From: Alphaproteobacteria bacterium
GTDB taxonomy: Bacteria > Pseudomonadota > Alphaproteobacteria > Micavibrionales > UBA2020
Assembly: GCA_029266795.1 (NCBI GenBank)
Contig: JAQSWE010000028.1
Location: 1 to 13,818, forward strand
DNA length: 13,818 bases
Direction of reading: 5' to 3'
Shown: positions 7,231 to 13,417 of the stretch, piece by piece
Numbering within the stretch: the first letter of the stretch is position 1
How the letters are laid out: each line of letters starts with the position of its first letter
Notes under the pieces: model-generated
Told to the model about the DNA's origin: nothing
Databases searched by the model: none
What the model saw: only the letters and a program-made list of their open reading frames with translations
Translations under genes and position numbers: made by a program

Positions 7231-7871
7231 TGATGAAATCCGCACTTATTGCCCTGATGCTCGTGCTGTCGCTGCCCGCGATGGCGGAAGATAAAGCAGC
7301 CACGCCCAAGATTGATGTTAAGGCCGCGATGGCGGACCGTGTGCTGGGCAATCCCGACGCGCCCATCACGATTTACGAATACGCATCCATGACCTGTTCG
7401 CATTGCGCGGCCTTCAACAAATTCGCGATGCCGACGGTCAAGAAAGACCTGATTGAGACCGGCAAGGCGAAACTGGTGTTCCGCGATTTCCCGCTCGACA
7501 ATTACGCGGTGAAGGCCGCAGCGATGGCGCGCTGCGCCCCTGCCGATAAATTCTATCCCCTGATTTCCATGATCTTCAACGAGCAGGAACGCTGGGTGAA
7601 GACCTCCGCCCCCGACGAGGCCGTGCAGAAAATTGGCGCGCTTGCCGGCATGGACCCCGACTACATCAAGGCCTGCATGGCCGATGAAGACCTGAAAAAA
7701 GCCATGATGGAAGCGATGCAGGACGCGCAGAAAACCTATGCCATCAGCTCGACCCCGACCTTTATCTTTAAAAAGGGCGAGGAGCGCATGACGGAATACC
7801 CCGAATTCACCGAAGCCATCAAAAAGGCCGAAGCCGCGTCCAAGGCAGCCGCCGAAGACAAGCACGACTAA
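7227..7871 (+). CDS. DsbA family thiol:disulfide oxidoreductase
   Basis: 214 residues with a cleavable signal peptide (residues 1-20, cut after AMA), so a periplasmic protein. It has a thioredoxin fold with an inserted helical domain. The active site is CSHC (57-60) at the start of a helix, and the cis-proline loop is SSTPTF with P177. The SNP-like start GNPDAPITIYEYASMTCSHC is typical of the Thioredoxin_4/DsbA-like group (BdbD/Com1 type) rather than classical E. coli DsbA (CPHC). Two further cysteines, C103 and C150, could form a structural disulfide. The C-terminus is a charged, alanine-rich helix. The first of three successive ATG codons overlaps the upstream TGA, and AAGG at 7214-7217 is a usable ribosome site, so the two genes are coupled. 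Oxidase, isomerase or substrate-specific role cannot be told. Confidence 0.92.
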   Translation: MMMKSALIALMLVLSLPAMAEDKAATPKIDVKAAMADRVLGNPDAPITIYEYASMTCSHCAAFNKFAMPTVKKDLIETGKAKLVFRDFPLDNYAVKAAAMARCAPADKFYPLISMIFNEQERWVKTSAPDEAVQKIGALAGMDPDYIKACMADEDLKKAMMEAMQDAQKTYAISSTPTFIFKKGEERMTEYPEFTEAIKKAEAASKAAAEDKHD

Positions 7872-7894
7872 GCATCGCCTGCTGGTCACAATTC

Positions 7895-7920
7895 AAACCC
7901 CGGCGAAAGCCGGGGTTTTT
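7895..7920 (+). terminator. intrinsic terminator of the DUF2892-dsbA unit
   Basis: Perfect 10-bp stem AAACCCCGGC / GCCGGGGTTT with a GAAA tetraloop (7905-7908) and a T run, 24 bases after the DsbA-like stop. Confidence 0.93.
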
Positions 7921-7938
7921 ATTTGCCCGATTCATGTA

Positions 7939-7967
7939 ATGACAAGGGCAGAGACGGCGACTATATT
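7939..7967 (+). promoter_or_regulatory. candidate promoter for the ABC exporter-dgkA operon
   Basis: ATGACA (7939-7944), exactly 17 bases, then TATATT (7962-7967): both hexamers match 5 of 6 consensus bases. The predicted start site near 7974 lies just upstream of the ATG at 7998, which argues against an in-frame TTG at 7923 that lies inside the preceding terminator. Confidence 0.6.
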
Positions 7968-7997
7968 CGGCAGCAGCAGCCCCCTTTAGAATCGCCA

Positions 7998-9773
7998 ATG
8001 CCCGTGAAAAACCCGTTTACCACCATTTCCTATTCCCGCCTCTGGATCGAGGTGTGGAAATATGCGCAAGGCATCCGCAGCCATATCGCGTTTTACCATG
8101 TGCTGTTCCTGTTCGCGATGTGCTTCGACCTTGCCATTCCATGGCTGTTCGGGCAATTGATCAACACGCTGCAGGCGGCGGGGCCGAACCTGTTCAACGA
8201 CTGCCTGCGGTTCCTGTGCTTTATCATCGCCTGCCATTTCATGATGTGGGTGTTCCACGGCCCCGGCCGCGTGATCGAGCGCCGCTGCGCGCAGCTGGTG
8301 TTTATCCAGTACATCACGACCATGTTTTCGCGCCTGACCGAACTTCCCTTGAGCTGGCATCAGGACCACCATTCCGGCAGCACCATCAACCGCATCCGCA
8401 CGGCGGCGACCGCGCTGCGCGGCTTTACCGAGAATTCATTCATCAGTTTCCAGCGCGTGGTGTCGCTCACCGGCTCGCTCGTGATGCTGACCAGCTTCAA
8501 CCCGTGGATCGGGCTGATCAGCTTTACCGGCACGGCGATCAGTTTGTCGCTCATCGTGCTCCTCAACCGCCGCATGACGCAGGCGATCCATGAAATGAAC
8601 GAGGCGGGGCATACCGCGAACGCGACCTTCTACGATTTCGTCGGAAATATGGTGAGCATCGTTATCCTGCGCCTGCAGTCTTTCTCCAAATCGACGCTGG
8701 CGTCGAAACTGCAGCACACCCTGCCGCCCTTCATGCGCGAGGCATACCTGAACGAATGGCGTTTCTTCTTCGGCACGATGTTCGCGATTGCCACCATGGC
8801 GACGATCCTGCTGGGCTATATCTGGTTCCAGCTGCAAGCGGGCCATGCGATTGCGGCGGGCGCGCTGGTGACGATCTACATGTATCAGGAAAAAGTCGGC
8901 GGCCAGATGTTCGACTTTATCTGGATGCACGGCACTTGGCTGAACGCGCTGACCGACCTGCGCGCGACGCAGCATATCATGGATGACCACCAAAAACTGG
9001 CGAGCGGCACCGCAACCGCCCTGCCCCCGACGTGGCAGAAACTCGATATCAGCAACCTGCAATTTACCTATGCGACCAAGATGAACCGCGAGGTGGCGAC
9101 GCTGGCCGATATCAACCTGAAGCTCGGCCATGGCGAAAAGATCGCGCTGATCGGCGGTTCGGGCGGCGGCAAATCCACACTGCTGTCGCTGCTGCGCGCG
9201 CTGCATAACCCGCAGCATGCCGATGTGACGGTCGACGGGCAAAAGGCGGGCTTCGATGCGCTGTCGCAATTGACGACGCTGATCCCGCAAGACCCCGAGA
9301 TTTTCGAGAACACCATCCGCTTCAATGTCAGCTTCGGCCTCGATGTGCCGGACAGCGTTGTCCTGCGCGCGCTGGAACTGGCGGAATTCCTGCCCGTGCT
9401 GGAACAGTTGCCAAAAGGCCTCGACACCGATATCCGCGAAAAAGGCGTCAACCTGTCCGTCGGGCAGAAGCAGCGCCTTGCGTTGGCGCGCGGGTTGTTC
9501 GCGGCGGAACAGTCCGACATCATCCTGCTGGACGAACCCACCAGCAGCGTCGACCTGCCGACGGAAGAGCGGATTTTCAAAAACCTGTTCACCCATTTCA
9601 AGGGCAAGAGCGTCGTTGCTACGCTGCACCGCCTGCACCTGCTGCCGGAATTCGACCGTATCATCTACCTCGATAAAGGCCGCATCACCTCCGACCTGCC
9701 GTCATCTGTCGCCTTGACGACCGACGGCCCTATCCGCGATATTTATAAATCATATCAGCAGAAGGAAATGTAA
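7998..9773 (+). CDS. ABC exporter, fused membrane and ATPase domains (MsbA/lipid exporter-like)
   Basis: 591 residues, a half-transporter expected to work as a homodimer. Six membrane helices lie in about residues 28-310. The nucleotide-binding domain has Walker A GGSGGGKS (386-393), Q-loop Q431 in TLIPQDPEIFENTI, signature LSVGQ (486-490, the second G replaced in the usual LSGGQ), Walker B IILLDE with E513, and switch histidine H544. This is a type IV (exporter) fold; the substrate is unknown. The one-base overlap with dgkA hints at lipids or lipid-linked molecules, which is inference. The ATG at 7998 lacks a clear Shine-Dalgarno, but no better in-frame start lies downstream of the predicted transcription start. 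It ends with AAGGAA, which serves the next gene. Confidence 0.9.
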   Translation: MPVKNPFTTISYSRLWIEVWKYAQGIRSHIAFYHVLFLFAMCFDLAIPWLFGQLINTLQAAGPNLFNDCLRFLCFIIACHFMMWVFHGPGRVIERRCAQLVFIQYITTMFSRLTELPLSWHQDHHSGSTINRIRTAATALRGFTENSFISFQRVVSLTGSLVMLTSFNPWIGLISFTGTAISLSLIVLLNRRMTQAIHEMNEAGHTANATFYDFVGNMVSIVILRLQSFSKSTLASKLQHTLPPFMREAYLNEWRFFFGTMFAIATMATILLGYIWFQLQAGHAIAAGALVTIYMYQEKVGGQMFDFIWMHGTWLNALTDLRATQHIMDDHQKLASGTATALPPTWQKLDISNLQFTYATKMNREVATLADINLKLGHGEKIALIGGSGGGKSTLLSLLRALHNPQHADVTVDGQKAGFDALSQLTTLIPQDPEIFENTIRFNVSFGLDVPDSVVLRALELAEFLPVLEQLPKGLDTDIREKGVNLSVGQKQRLALARGLFAAEQSDIILLDEPTSSVDLPTEERIFKNLFTHFKGKSVVATLHRLHLLPEFDRIIYLDKGRITSDLPSSVALTTDGPIRDIYKSYQQKEM

Positions 9774-10150
9774 TGAGCGAGCCCGGCAAAGTCCCCGACA
9801 AGGCAAGCGGCATCACGCGCATCCTGCGCGCCTTCGGCTATACCTTCGACGGGCTGAAGGCGACGTTCAAATCCGAAGCGGCGTTCCGTCAGGAACTGTT
9901 CGCCTCGCTCATCCTGATCCCTGTCGCGCTTTACTACGGGCCGAACGGCACGGCGAAGGCGATGATGATCGGCAGCCTGCTGGTCGTGCTGGTGGCGGAG
10001 ATCATCAATTCGGCGATCGAGGCAGTGGTGAACCGCTTCGGCCCCGAATGGAACGCCTATGCGAAACACGCCAAGGATGCAGGCAGCGCGGCGGTCTTCG
10101 TCGCCTGCTGCAATGTCGGCGTCGTCTGGCTGCTCTGCCTATTCTTCTGA
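9773..10150 (+). CDS. dgkA: diacylglycerol kinase, DgkA type
   Basis: 125 residues, three membrane helices: the small trimeric prokaryotic kinase that phosphorylates diacylglycerol to phosphatidic acid at the inner membrane. Family landmarks are present: GYTFDGLKATFKSEAAFRQE (E34), EIINSAIEAVV (E76 and E83, aligned by eye with E. coli E69 and the catalytic E76), and HAKDAGSAAV (D102). One change stands out: the residue after EAVV is Asn (N87), where E. coli has Asp80. The start overlaps the exporter stop by one base (TAATG), with AAGGAA at 9762-9767 as ribosome site, so it is translationally coupled. Undecaprenol kinase (Gram-positive DgkA) is less likely given the Gram-negative type sequence. 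Confidence 0.94.
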   Translation: MSEPGKVPDKASGITRILRAFGYTFDGLKATFKSEAAFRQELFASLILIPVALYYGPNGTAKAMMIGSLLVVLVAEIINSAIEAVVNRFGPEWNAYAKHAKDAGSAAVFVACCNVGVVWLLCLFF

Positions 10151-10181
10151 AGAATCAAATTCCAGATAACATAACGCTGTA

Positions 10182-10230
10182 ATTTTTCGCAGCGCAGCAC
10201 GCGAAAAATCGCGCAATTCCGCGCCTTTTT
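10182..10230 (+). terminator. inverted repeats after dgkA, possible weak terminator
   Basis: A perfect 9-bp inverted repeat ATTTTTCGC / GCGAAAAAT (10182-10190 with 10201-10209, 10-base loop) is followed by a small GCGC hairpin (10211-10224) and CTTTTT. The second hairpin plus T run could end the exporter-dgkA transcript, but its 4-bp stem is weak. The first could be part of the cold-shock gene's upstream region. Confidence 0.35.
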
Positions 10231-10244
10231 CCGAAGGCCATATT

Positions 10245-10274
10245 TTGTTGCGGGGTAATTCGAAATCGTCTAAT
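10245..10274 (+). promoter_or_regulatory. candidate promoter of the cold-shock gene
   Basis: TTGTTG (10245-10250), 18 bases, then TCTAAT (10269-10274, 5 of 6 to consensus). It would give a leader of about 60-65 bases before the ATG at 10344. A long structured leader is usual for csp genes. Weak -35, so tentative. Confidence 0.35.
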
Positions 10275-10343
10275 TCTAGTCATGGTCTGGTTGCGCTTTT
10301 AATCGGGCCGGTCATACCAAACTTGCCCAAGGAGAGTCTTAAA

Positions 10344-10550
10344 ATGCCCAGTGGTTCCGTGAAATGGTTCAACAACAAAAAAGGCTTCGGCTTTATCGTG
10401 CCCGATGGCGGCGGAACGGATGTGTTCGTGCATATCTCCGCAGTTGAAAAATCCGGCCTGCGCGAACTGGCGGAAGGCCAGAAAGTCTCCTTCGAGCTCG
10501 CGCCCGACCGTCAAGGCCGCATGACCGCCGTGAACCTGAAGACCGCGTAA
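10344..10550 (+). CDS. cold-shock domain protein, CspA family
   Basis: 68 residues, one complete cold-shock domain of five beta strands that binds single-stranded RNA or DNA. RNP1 is KGFGFI (13-18) and RNP2 is VFVHI (27-31). The start MPSGSVKWFNNKKGFGF is the standard family N-terminus. AAGGAGAG (10329-10336) lies 7 bases before the ATG; an in-frame extension to 10245 has neither ribosome site nor family similarity. It has its own leader and terminator, so it is probably a single-gene unit. Whether it is cold-induced cannot be read from the sequence. Confidence 0.96.
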   Translation: MPSGSVKWFNNKKGFGFIVPDGGGTDVFVHISAVEKSGLRELAEGQKVSFELAPDRQGRMTAVNLKTA

Positions 10551-10579
10551 GGTTTTTCTGGTAGGATTTCCAAAGAAAG

Positions 10580-10606
10580 GCCCTTAGCAGCGTCTAAGGG
10601 CTTTTT
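10580..10606 (+). terminator. intrinsic terminator of the cold-shock gene
   Basis: 8-bp perfect stem GCCCTTAG / CTAAGGGC, six-base loop, followed by TTTTT. It lies 30 bases after the csp stop and only 27 bases before the rlmJ start. Confidence 0.9.
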
Positions 10607-10633
10607 CTTTTCCAACCGCAGGACTAAAAAAAA

Positions 10634-11488
10634 ATGCTCAGCTACCAGCACATCTACCACGCCGGAAACTTCGCCGATGTCCACAAACACGCGATACTGG
10701 TCGAACTCCTGAAATCGCTGACTGCGAAAAACCCGAAACTGGCGGTGATCGACACCCATGCGGGGCGCGGCAGTTACGACCTGCTGTCGGAAGAAGCGCA
10801 GAAGACCATGGAATTCTCGCACGGCGCGCAGCATTTCTGGGAGAATGACGGCCTGCCCGACGGTTTGAAAAAAATCGTCTCCAAATTCAACCCCGAAGGC
10901 GATCTCGCCGTCTGGCCGGGCTCGGCCATGATCGCGCGGCAGATGCTGCGCCCCGGCGACAAGCTGACTTGCGTCGAGCGCCACCCCGGCGAATTCGCCG
11001 AACTGCAAAAAACCATGGCCGATGCCGTGAACACCGAACTGCAGCAGAAAGACGGTTTCCAGTCGATCGTCGAATTCTCGCCGCCTGCGATCCGCAAGGG
11101 CCTCGTCATCATCGACCCGTCATACGAAATCAAAACCGAATATGTGCAGACGGCGAAGCAGGTGCATCTGGCGTGGAAAAAATGGCCGCAGGGCGTGTTC
11201 CTGATCTGGTATCCGCTGCTGGAGGCCGACGGCCATCGCCAATTGCTGACCCAGCTGCGCAAATCGGAAGTGAAGGATGTGATGGTGAGCGAAATCCGCC
11301 TCGCCAAGGCACCGTCGGAAGGCTACCGCATGTACGGCTCCGGCATCGCCATCGTCAACCCGCCCTGGCCGATCAATGTGCTCGACGACCTGACCAATTT
11401 CATCGCCGACCGCATGCCGCAAAAAGCGCATGGCGACACCTACTGGCTCGACAACCAGCCGATCAACCCGGAGACGGGGACGATCTAA
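10634..11488 (+). CDS. rlmJ: 23S rRNA (adenine-2030-N6)-methyltransferase RlmJ
   Basis: 284 residues, the family length. RlmJ uses SAM to methylate N6 of A2030 in 23S rRNA. The N-terminus MLSYQHIYHAGNFADVHKH closely follows the E. coli signature, and the SAM-site DTHAGRGSYDL (40-50) is intact. Motif IV is IDPSYEIK (D161-P-S-Y164), where E. coli has DPPY. The late block YGSGIAIVNPPW is also present. An AGGA (10620-10623) followed by nine A (10626-10634) leads into the ATG. There is almost no room for a promoter between the csp terminator and this gene. The end overlaps the convergent small gene on the minus strand. Confidence 0.93.
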   Translation: MLSYQHIYHAGNFADVHKHAILVELLKSLTAKNPKLAVIDTHAGRGSYDLLSEEAQKTMEFSHGAQHFWENDGLPDGLKKIVSKFNPEGDLAVWPGSAMIARQMLRPGDKLTCVERHPGEFAELQKTMADAVNTELQQKDGFQSIVEFSPPAIRKGLVIIDPSYEIKTEYVQTAKQVHLAWKKWPQGVFLIWYPLLEADGHRQLLTQLRKSEVKDVMVSEIRLAKAPSEGYRMYGSGIAIVNPPWPINVLDDLTNFIADRMPQKAHGDTYWLDNQPINPETGTI

Positions 11489-11786
11489 GCGGCATCCGCG
11501 CCGCCCCGCCGCACATCGAACACAACGCGCGCCACGCATTCGTCAGGTGCTTCGTGCGCTCGCCGTCGACTGCCGCCATCTGCACGGTGCCGAGGTCGAT
11601 GCGGCACGCGCCCGTATCCACTTCAAAACGGATGGTGGGCTTGCGCGAGGAAAAATCGAAATACTGGTTCAGCCATCCCTTGCCGCGCGGCGTCGCCAGC
11701 AGGATTTGCGTGTCGCTGAGCAGCCGGTATTCGGCGTTCGATCCGGCTTCGGTGAAATCCGTCGTCGTCGGCGCATTGTCGCGCAT
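11463..11786 (-). CDS. small protein of unknown function, probably frameshifted near its end
   Basis: 107 residues as read; family not recognised. The ATG at 11786 has an excellent Shine-Dalgarno (GGGGAGG) 6 bases upstream and starts 15 bases after the stop of the 73-residue gene, so the two form an operon. Residues 1-80 alternate polar and hydrophobic residues like a beta-rich soluble domain (QILLATPRGKGWLNQYFDF, PTIRFEVDTGACRIDLGTV). No signal peptide or membrane helix is seen. The last 25 residues read oddly (CSMCGGAARMPLRSSPSPG) and run 26 bases into rlmJ. The neighbouring frame instead gives DECVARVVFDVRRGGADAA and stops at 11485, right at the rlmJ stop. A missing base around 11535-11565 would explain this. 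Function not assigned. Confidence 0.65.
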   Translation of the reverse strand: MRDNAPTTTDFTEAGSNAEYRLLSDTQILLATPRGKGWLNQYFDFSSRKPTIRFEVDTGACRIDLGTVQMAAVDGERTKHLTNAWRALCSMCGGAARMPLRSSPSPG

Positions 11787-11801
11787 CAACCGCCTCCCCT
11801 G

Positions 11802-12023
11802 TTATTTACTCTTCTTGGAATAGCCGTAGTTGTAATAGCCGAACGAGCCGCGGAAATGCAGCAGGTGCAAATCCGCCCAGAATTCGCGCAGCTTCGCAAA
11901 TCCTTCCCAGCCGGCCACACCCGCAAAACCGACCGCCATGGGCAGCGATGCCGGCAGGCTCGCGATCAAGGCAGCGCCGCCGCCGACCAGTACGGGTGCC
12001 GTTATCAATGTGCCGCGTTTCAT
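11802..12023 (-). CDS. small membrane protein of unknown function under TetR-type operators
   Basis: 73 residues. After MKRGT it is a glycine/alanine-rich hydrophobic stretch (about 6-38) that could cross the membrane once or as a tight hairpin. A short amphipathic part (EGFAKLREFWADLHLLHF) and an aromatic, basic tail GYYNYGYSKKSK follow. The start at 12023 is chosen because AAAGGAG ends 8 bases upstream; an open extension to 12056 would begin inside operator 1. First gene of the two-gene operon divergent from tetR. No family recognised. The three operators in its upstream region imply regulated expression. Confidence 0.7.
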   Translation of the reverse strand: MKRGTLITAPVLVGGGAALIASLPASLPMAVGFAGVAGWEGFAKLREFWADLHLLHFRGSFGYYNYGYSKKSK

Positions 12024-12040
12024 CGTGTATCTCCTTTTAT

Positions 12041-12057
12041 AATGAACACCGTTCATT
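12041..12057. promoter_or_regulatory. TetR-type operator 1
   Basis: Perfect palindrome AATGAAC-ACC-GTTCATT, 7-bp arms. It sits 17 bases before the ATG of the 73-residue gene, over the predicted start of its transcript. Confidence 0.75.
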
Positions 12058-12061
12058 ATTT

Positions 12062-12090
12062 ATCATCCCACAACCCTGAACAGCGTTCAA
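12062..12090 (-). promoter_or_regulatory. candidate promoter of the small-membrane-protein operon
   Basis: On the minus strand TTGAAC (12090-12085), 17 bases, GATGAT (12067-12062); each hexamer matches 4 of 6 consensus bases. Operator 2 would cover the -35 and operator 1 the start point. Tentative. Confidence 0.35.
12077..12089. promoter_or_regulatory. TetR-type operator 2
   Basis: Palindrome TGAAC-AGC-GTTCA, 5-bp arms, same core and 3-base centre as operator 1. Centre 34 bases from that of operator 1. Confidence 0.7.
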
Positions 12091-12096
12091 TATAAT
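12091..12096 (+). promoter_or_regulatory. candidate -10 element for tetR
   Basis: Exact TATAAT lying in the 8-base space between operators 2 and 3; a transcript would start inside operator 3. No good -35 is found 16-18 bases upstream (12068-12073 reads CCACAA), so the promoter may be weak or need an activator. Confidence 0.4.
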
Positions 12097-12097
12097 T

Positions 12098-12114
12098 ATT
12101 GAACATCGTTTAAT
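12098..12114. promoter_or_regulatory. TetR-type operator 3
   Basis: Near-perfect palindrome ATTGAAC-ATC-GTTTAAT: one mismatched pair in 7-bp arms, same TGAAC core. Centre 23 bases from that of operator 2. It lies 32 bases before the preferred tetR start. Confidence 0.7.
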
Positions 12115-12146
12115 ATCAGGCTATTATGGGGCAAAGGATCAAAGCC

Positions 12147-12773
12147 ATGGCACGCCGCAAGGACCATACCCGCGAGGAACTCAAGAACCTGATTCTGGAG
12201 ATGTCGTGGCGGCTGGTCGGCAAGGAAGGCCCGCAGGGGCTGACCGCGCGGCGGCTGGCCGATGCCATCGGCTACGCCCCCGGCACGATCTATAACGTCT
12301 TTCCGTCGATGGATGCGCTGTACCTGCAAGTGAATGCGCGCACGCTCGACCTGCTGCATGGCGTCCTCGCCTCCCCCGCCTGCCATGATGCGAAAAAGAC
12401 GCCCGTGCAGAACATGAAGAAAATGGCGCAGCTTTACCGCAGTTTCGCGCAGGACATGCGCCCCTACTGGCTGATGCTGTTCAGCCACGACCTGCCGGAG
12501 ACGCGCGAAGTGGAGCCGTGGTATCAGGAAAAAATCGACCGCCTTTTCACCTCCCTCGAAATCCTGCTCGCCCCGACCTTCTCCGGCAAGCAGCAGCGCA
12601 AGATGAAGATGGCGGCGCGGATCCTCTGGGCCTCCACGCACGGCCTCTGCTTCCTCGAGGAAACCGGCAAGATGCCGAAGCTCGACGGTGAAAGCGCGTT
12701 TGAAAGCATGGCCAATTACCTGATCGACAGTTTCGTGATCGGCATGAAAACCGCCCCTGTGGCGCAGGAATAG
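12147..12773 (+). CDS. TetR/AcrR family transcriptional regulator, WHG-domain type
   Basis: 208 residues, usual TetR length. The N-terminal DNA-binding domain carries a helix-turn-helix at about 32-51 (LTARRLADAIGYAPGTIYNVF), preceded by a basic MARRKDHTREEL. The C-terminal all-helical ligand and dimer domain contains WASTHGLCFLEETGK, resembling the TetR_C WHG domain (W...HG). Start at 12147 is preferred: AAAGGA at 12133-12138 is well spaced, while the ATG at 12126 has only a weak AGG and lies 12 bases after operator 3. It is divergent from the two-gene membrane operon, and three shared operators in between point to repression of both itself and that operon. The ligand is unknown. Confidence 0.92.
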   Translation: MARRKDHTREELKNLILEMSWRLVGKEGPQGLTARRLADAIGYAPGTIYNVFPSMDALYLQVNARTLDLLHGVLASPACHDAKKTPVQNMKKMAQLYRSFAQDMRPYWLMLFSHDLPETREVEPWYQEKIDRLFTSLEILLAPTFSGKQQRKMKMAARILWASTHGLCFLEETGKMPKLDGESAFESMANYLIDSFVIGMKTAPVAQE

Positions 12774-12833
12774 AACCGGACGCGCCCCTAAAACGGCCAA
12801 TTATTCCGTACACTCGTCCTAAAATCCCTTGGG

Positions 12834-12862
12834 TTGACATTCCATAAAGGTCGGCCTATACC
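12834..12862 (+). promoter_or_regulatory. promoter of the 172/86-residue gene pair
   Basis: Exact consensus TTGACA (12834-12839), 17 bases, TATACC (12857-12862). Predicted start near 12869, 30 bases before the ATG at 12899. The strongest-looking sigma-70-type promoter in the window. No terminator for tetR was seen between 12774 and here. Confidence 0.75.
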
Positions 12863-12898
12863 GTTCTCAGTAATCATTTTTAATCCGGAGCTTTTGAA

Positions 12899-13417
12899 AT
12901 GGAATTCAAGAACCCCCTCAAGAAACTTTTCGGCGCGGCCAAGGCCGCCAAGGAAGCAGTGGTCAGCGGCGATGAAACGCATACCTATGTCCGCTTCTTC
13001 ACCGAAAGCGGCGCGCATTACGCCGAAGTGCAGGACCGCGACGTGTCGAAACTGACGCTGCCCGAAGACACCCACCACTTCAAATTCTTTGACCGCAAGA
13101 TGAAGAAGGGCGAAAAGCCCGACACCCGCACGCTCTATGCCGGCGCGGAAAACGTTAGCCCCACGCATTATGTGGTGGATAAAGTCATGACCGCGAAAGC
13201 CTTCAAGGCGCTGCCGGAAGAAGAAAAATCGGCGCTCGGCGAAGTGAACCTCGAAGCATCGCTGATCGCCTATATCGCGATCATCGGCTCCGAAGTGAAG
13301 CCCCTCACCCGCGACGAAGGCAACTATATCGCGATCGACAAGAAAAGCCTGAAACAGCTTTTCCCGCCCGTCGAAGCTGGCCCCAGCTCCAGCCTGAAAA
13401 ACGCGCCGAAGCGATGA
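12899..13417 (+). CDS. protein of unknown function, 172 residues
   Basis: Family not recognised. Begins with a basic amphipathic helix (FKNPLKKLFGAAKAAKEAVV, residues 3-22), which could touch membrane or nucleic acid. A mixed alpha/beta, Lys/Glu-rich soluble body follows, with strands such as HTYVRFFTES and HYAEVQ and a more hydrophobic helix LEASLIAYIAIIG (118-130). The tail is flexible (EAGPSSSLKNAPKR). No signal peptide, no convincing membrane helix, no Walker or catalytic motif. ATG with GGAG (12887-12890) 8 bases upstream and a near-consensus promoter, so probably well expressed. Its TGA overlaps the start of the next gene (ATGA), implying a joint function. Confidence 0.85.
   Translation: MEFKNPLKKLFGAAKAAKEAVVSGDETHTYVRFFTESGAHYAEVQDRDVSKLTLPEDTHHFKFFDRKMKKGEKPDTRTLYAGAENVSPTHYVVDKVMTAKAFKALPEEEKSALGEVNLEASLIAYIAIIGSEVKPLTRDEGNYIAIDKKSLKQLFPPVEAGPSSSLKNAPKR

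Noticed and set aside
6856..7245. 130-residue extension of Uup
   Set aside because: Runs antisense through the DUF2892 gene and both divergent promoters; the ATG at 6855 gives the standard ABC-F start.
7923..7997. TTG-initiated extension of the ABC exporter
   Set aside because: The TTG lies at the end of the upstream terminator and before the predicted transcription start; the product of the extension is hydrophilic and unlike exporters.
8436..9638. 400-residue minus-strand frame opposite the ABC exporter
   Set aside because: Antisense shadow; the plus strand carries all ABC motifs in order.
12024..12056. Extension of the 73-residue protein to 12056
   Set aside because: It would start inside operator 1 and has no ribosome site; AAAGGAG before 12023 decides the start.
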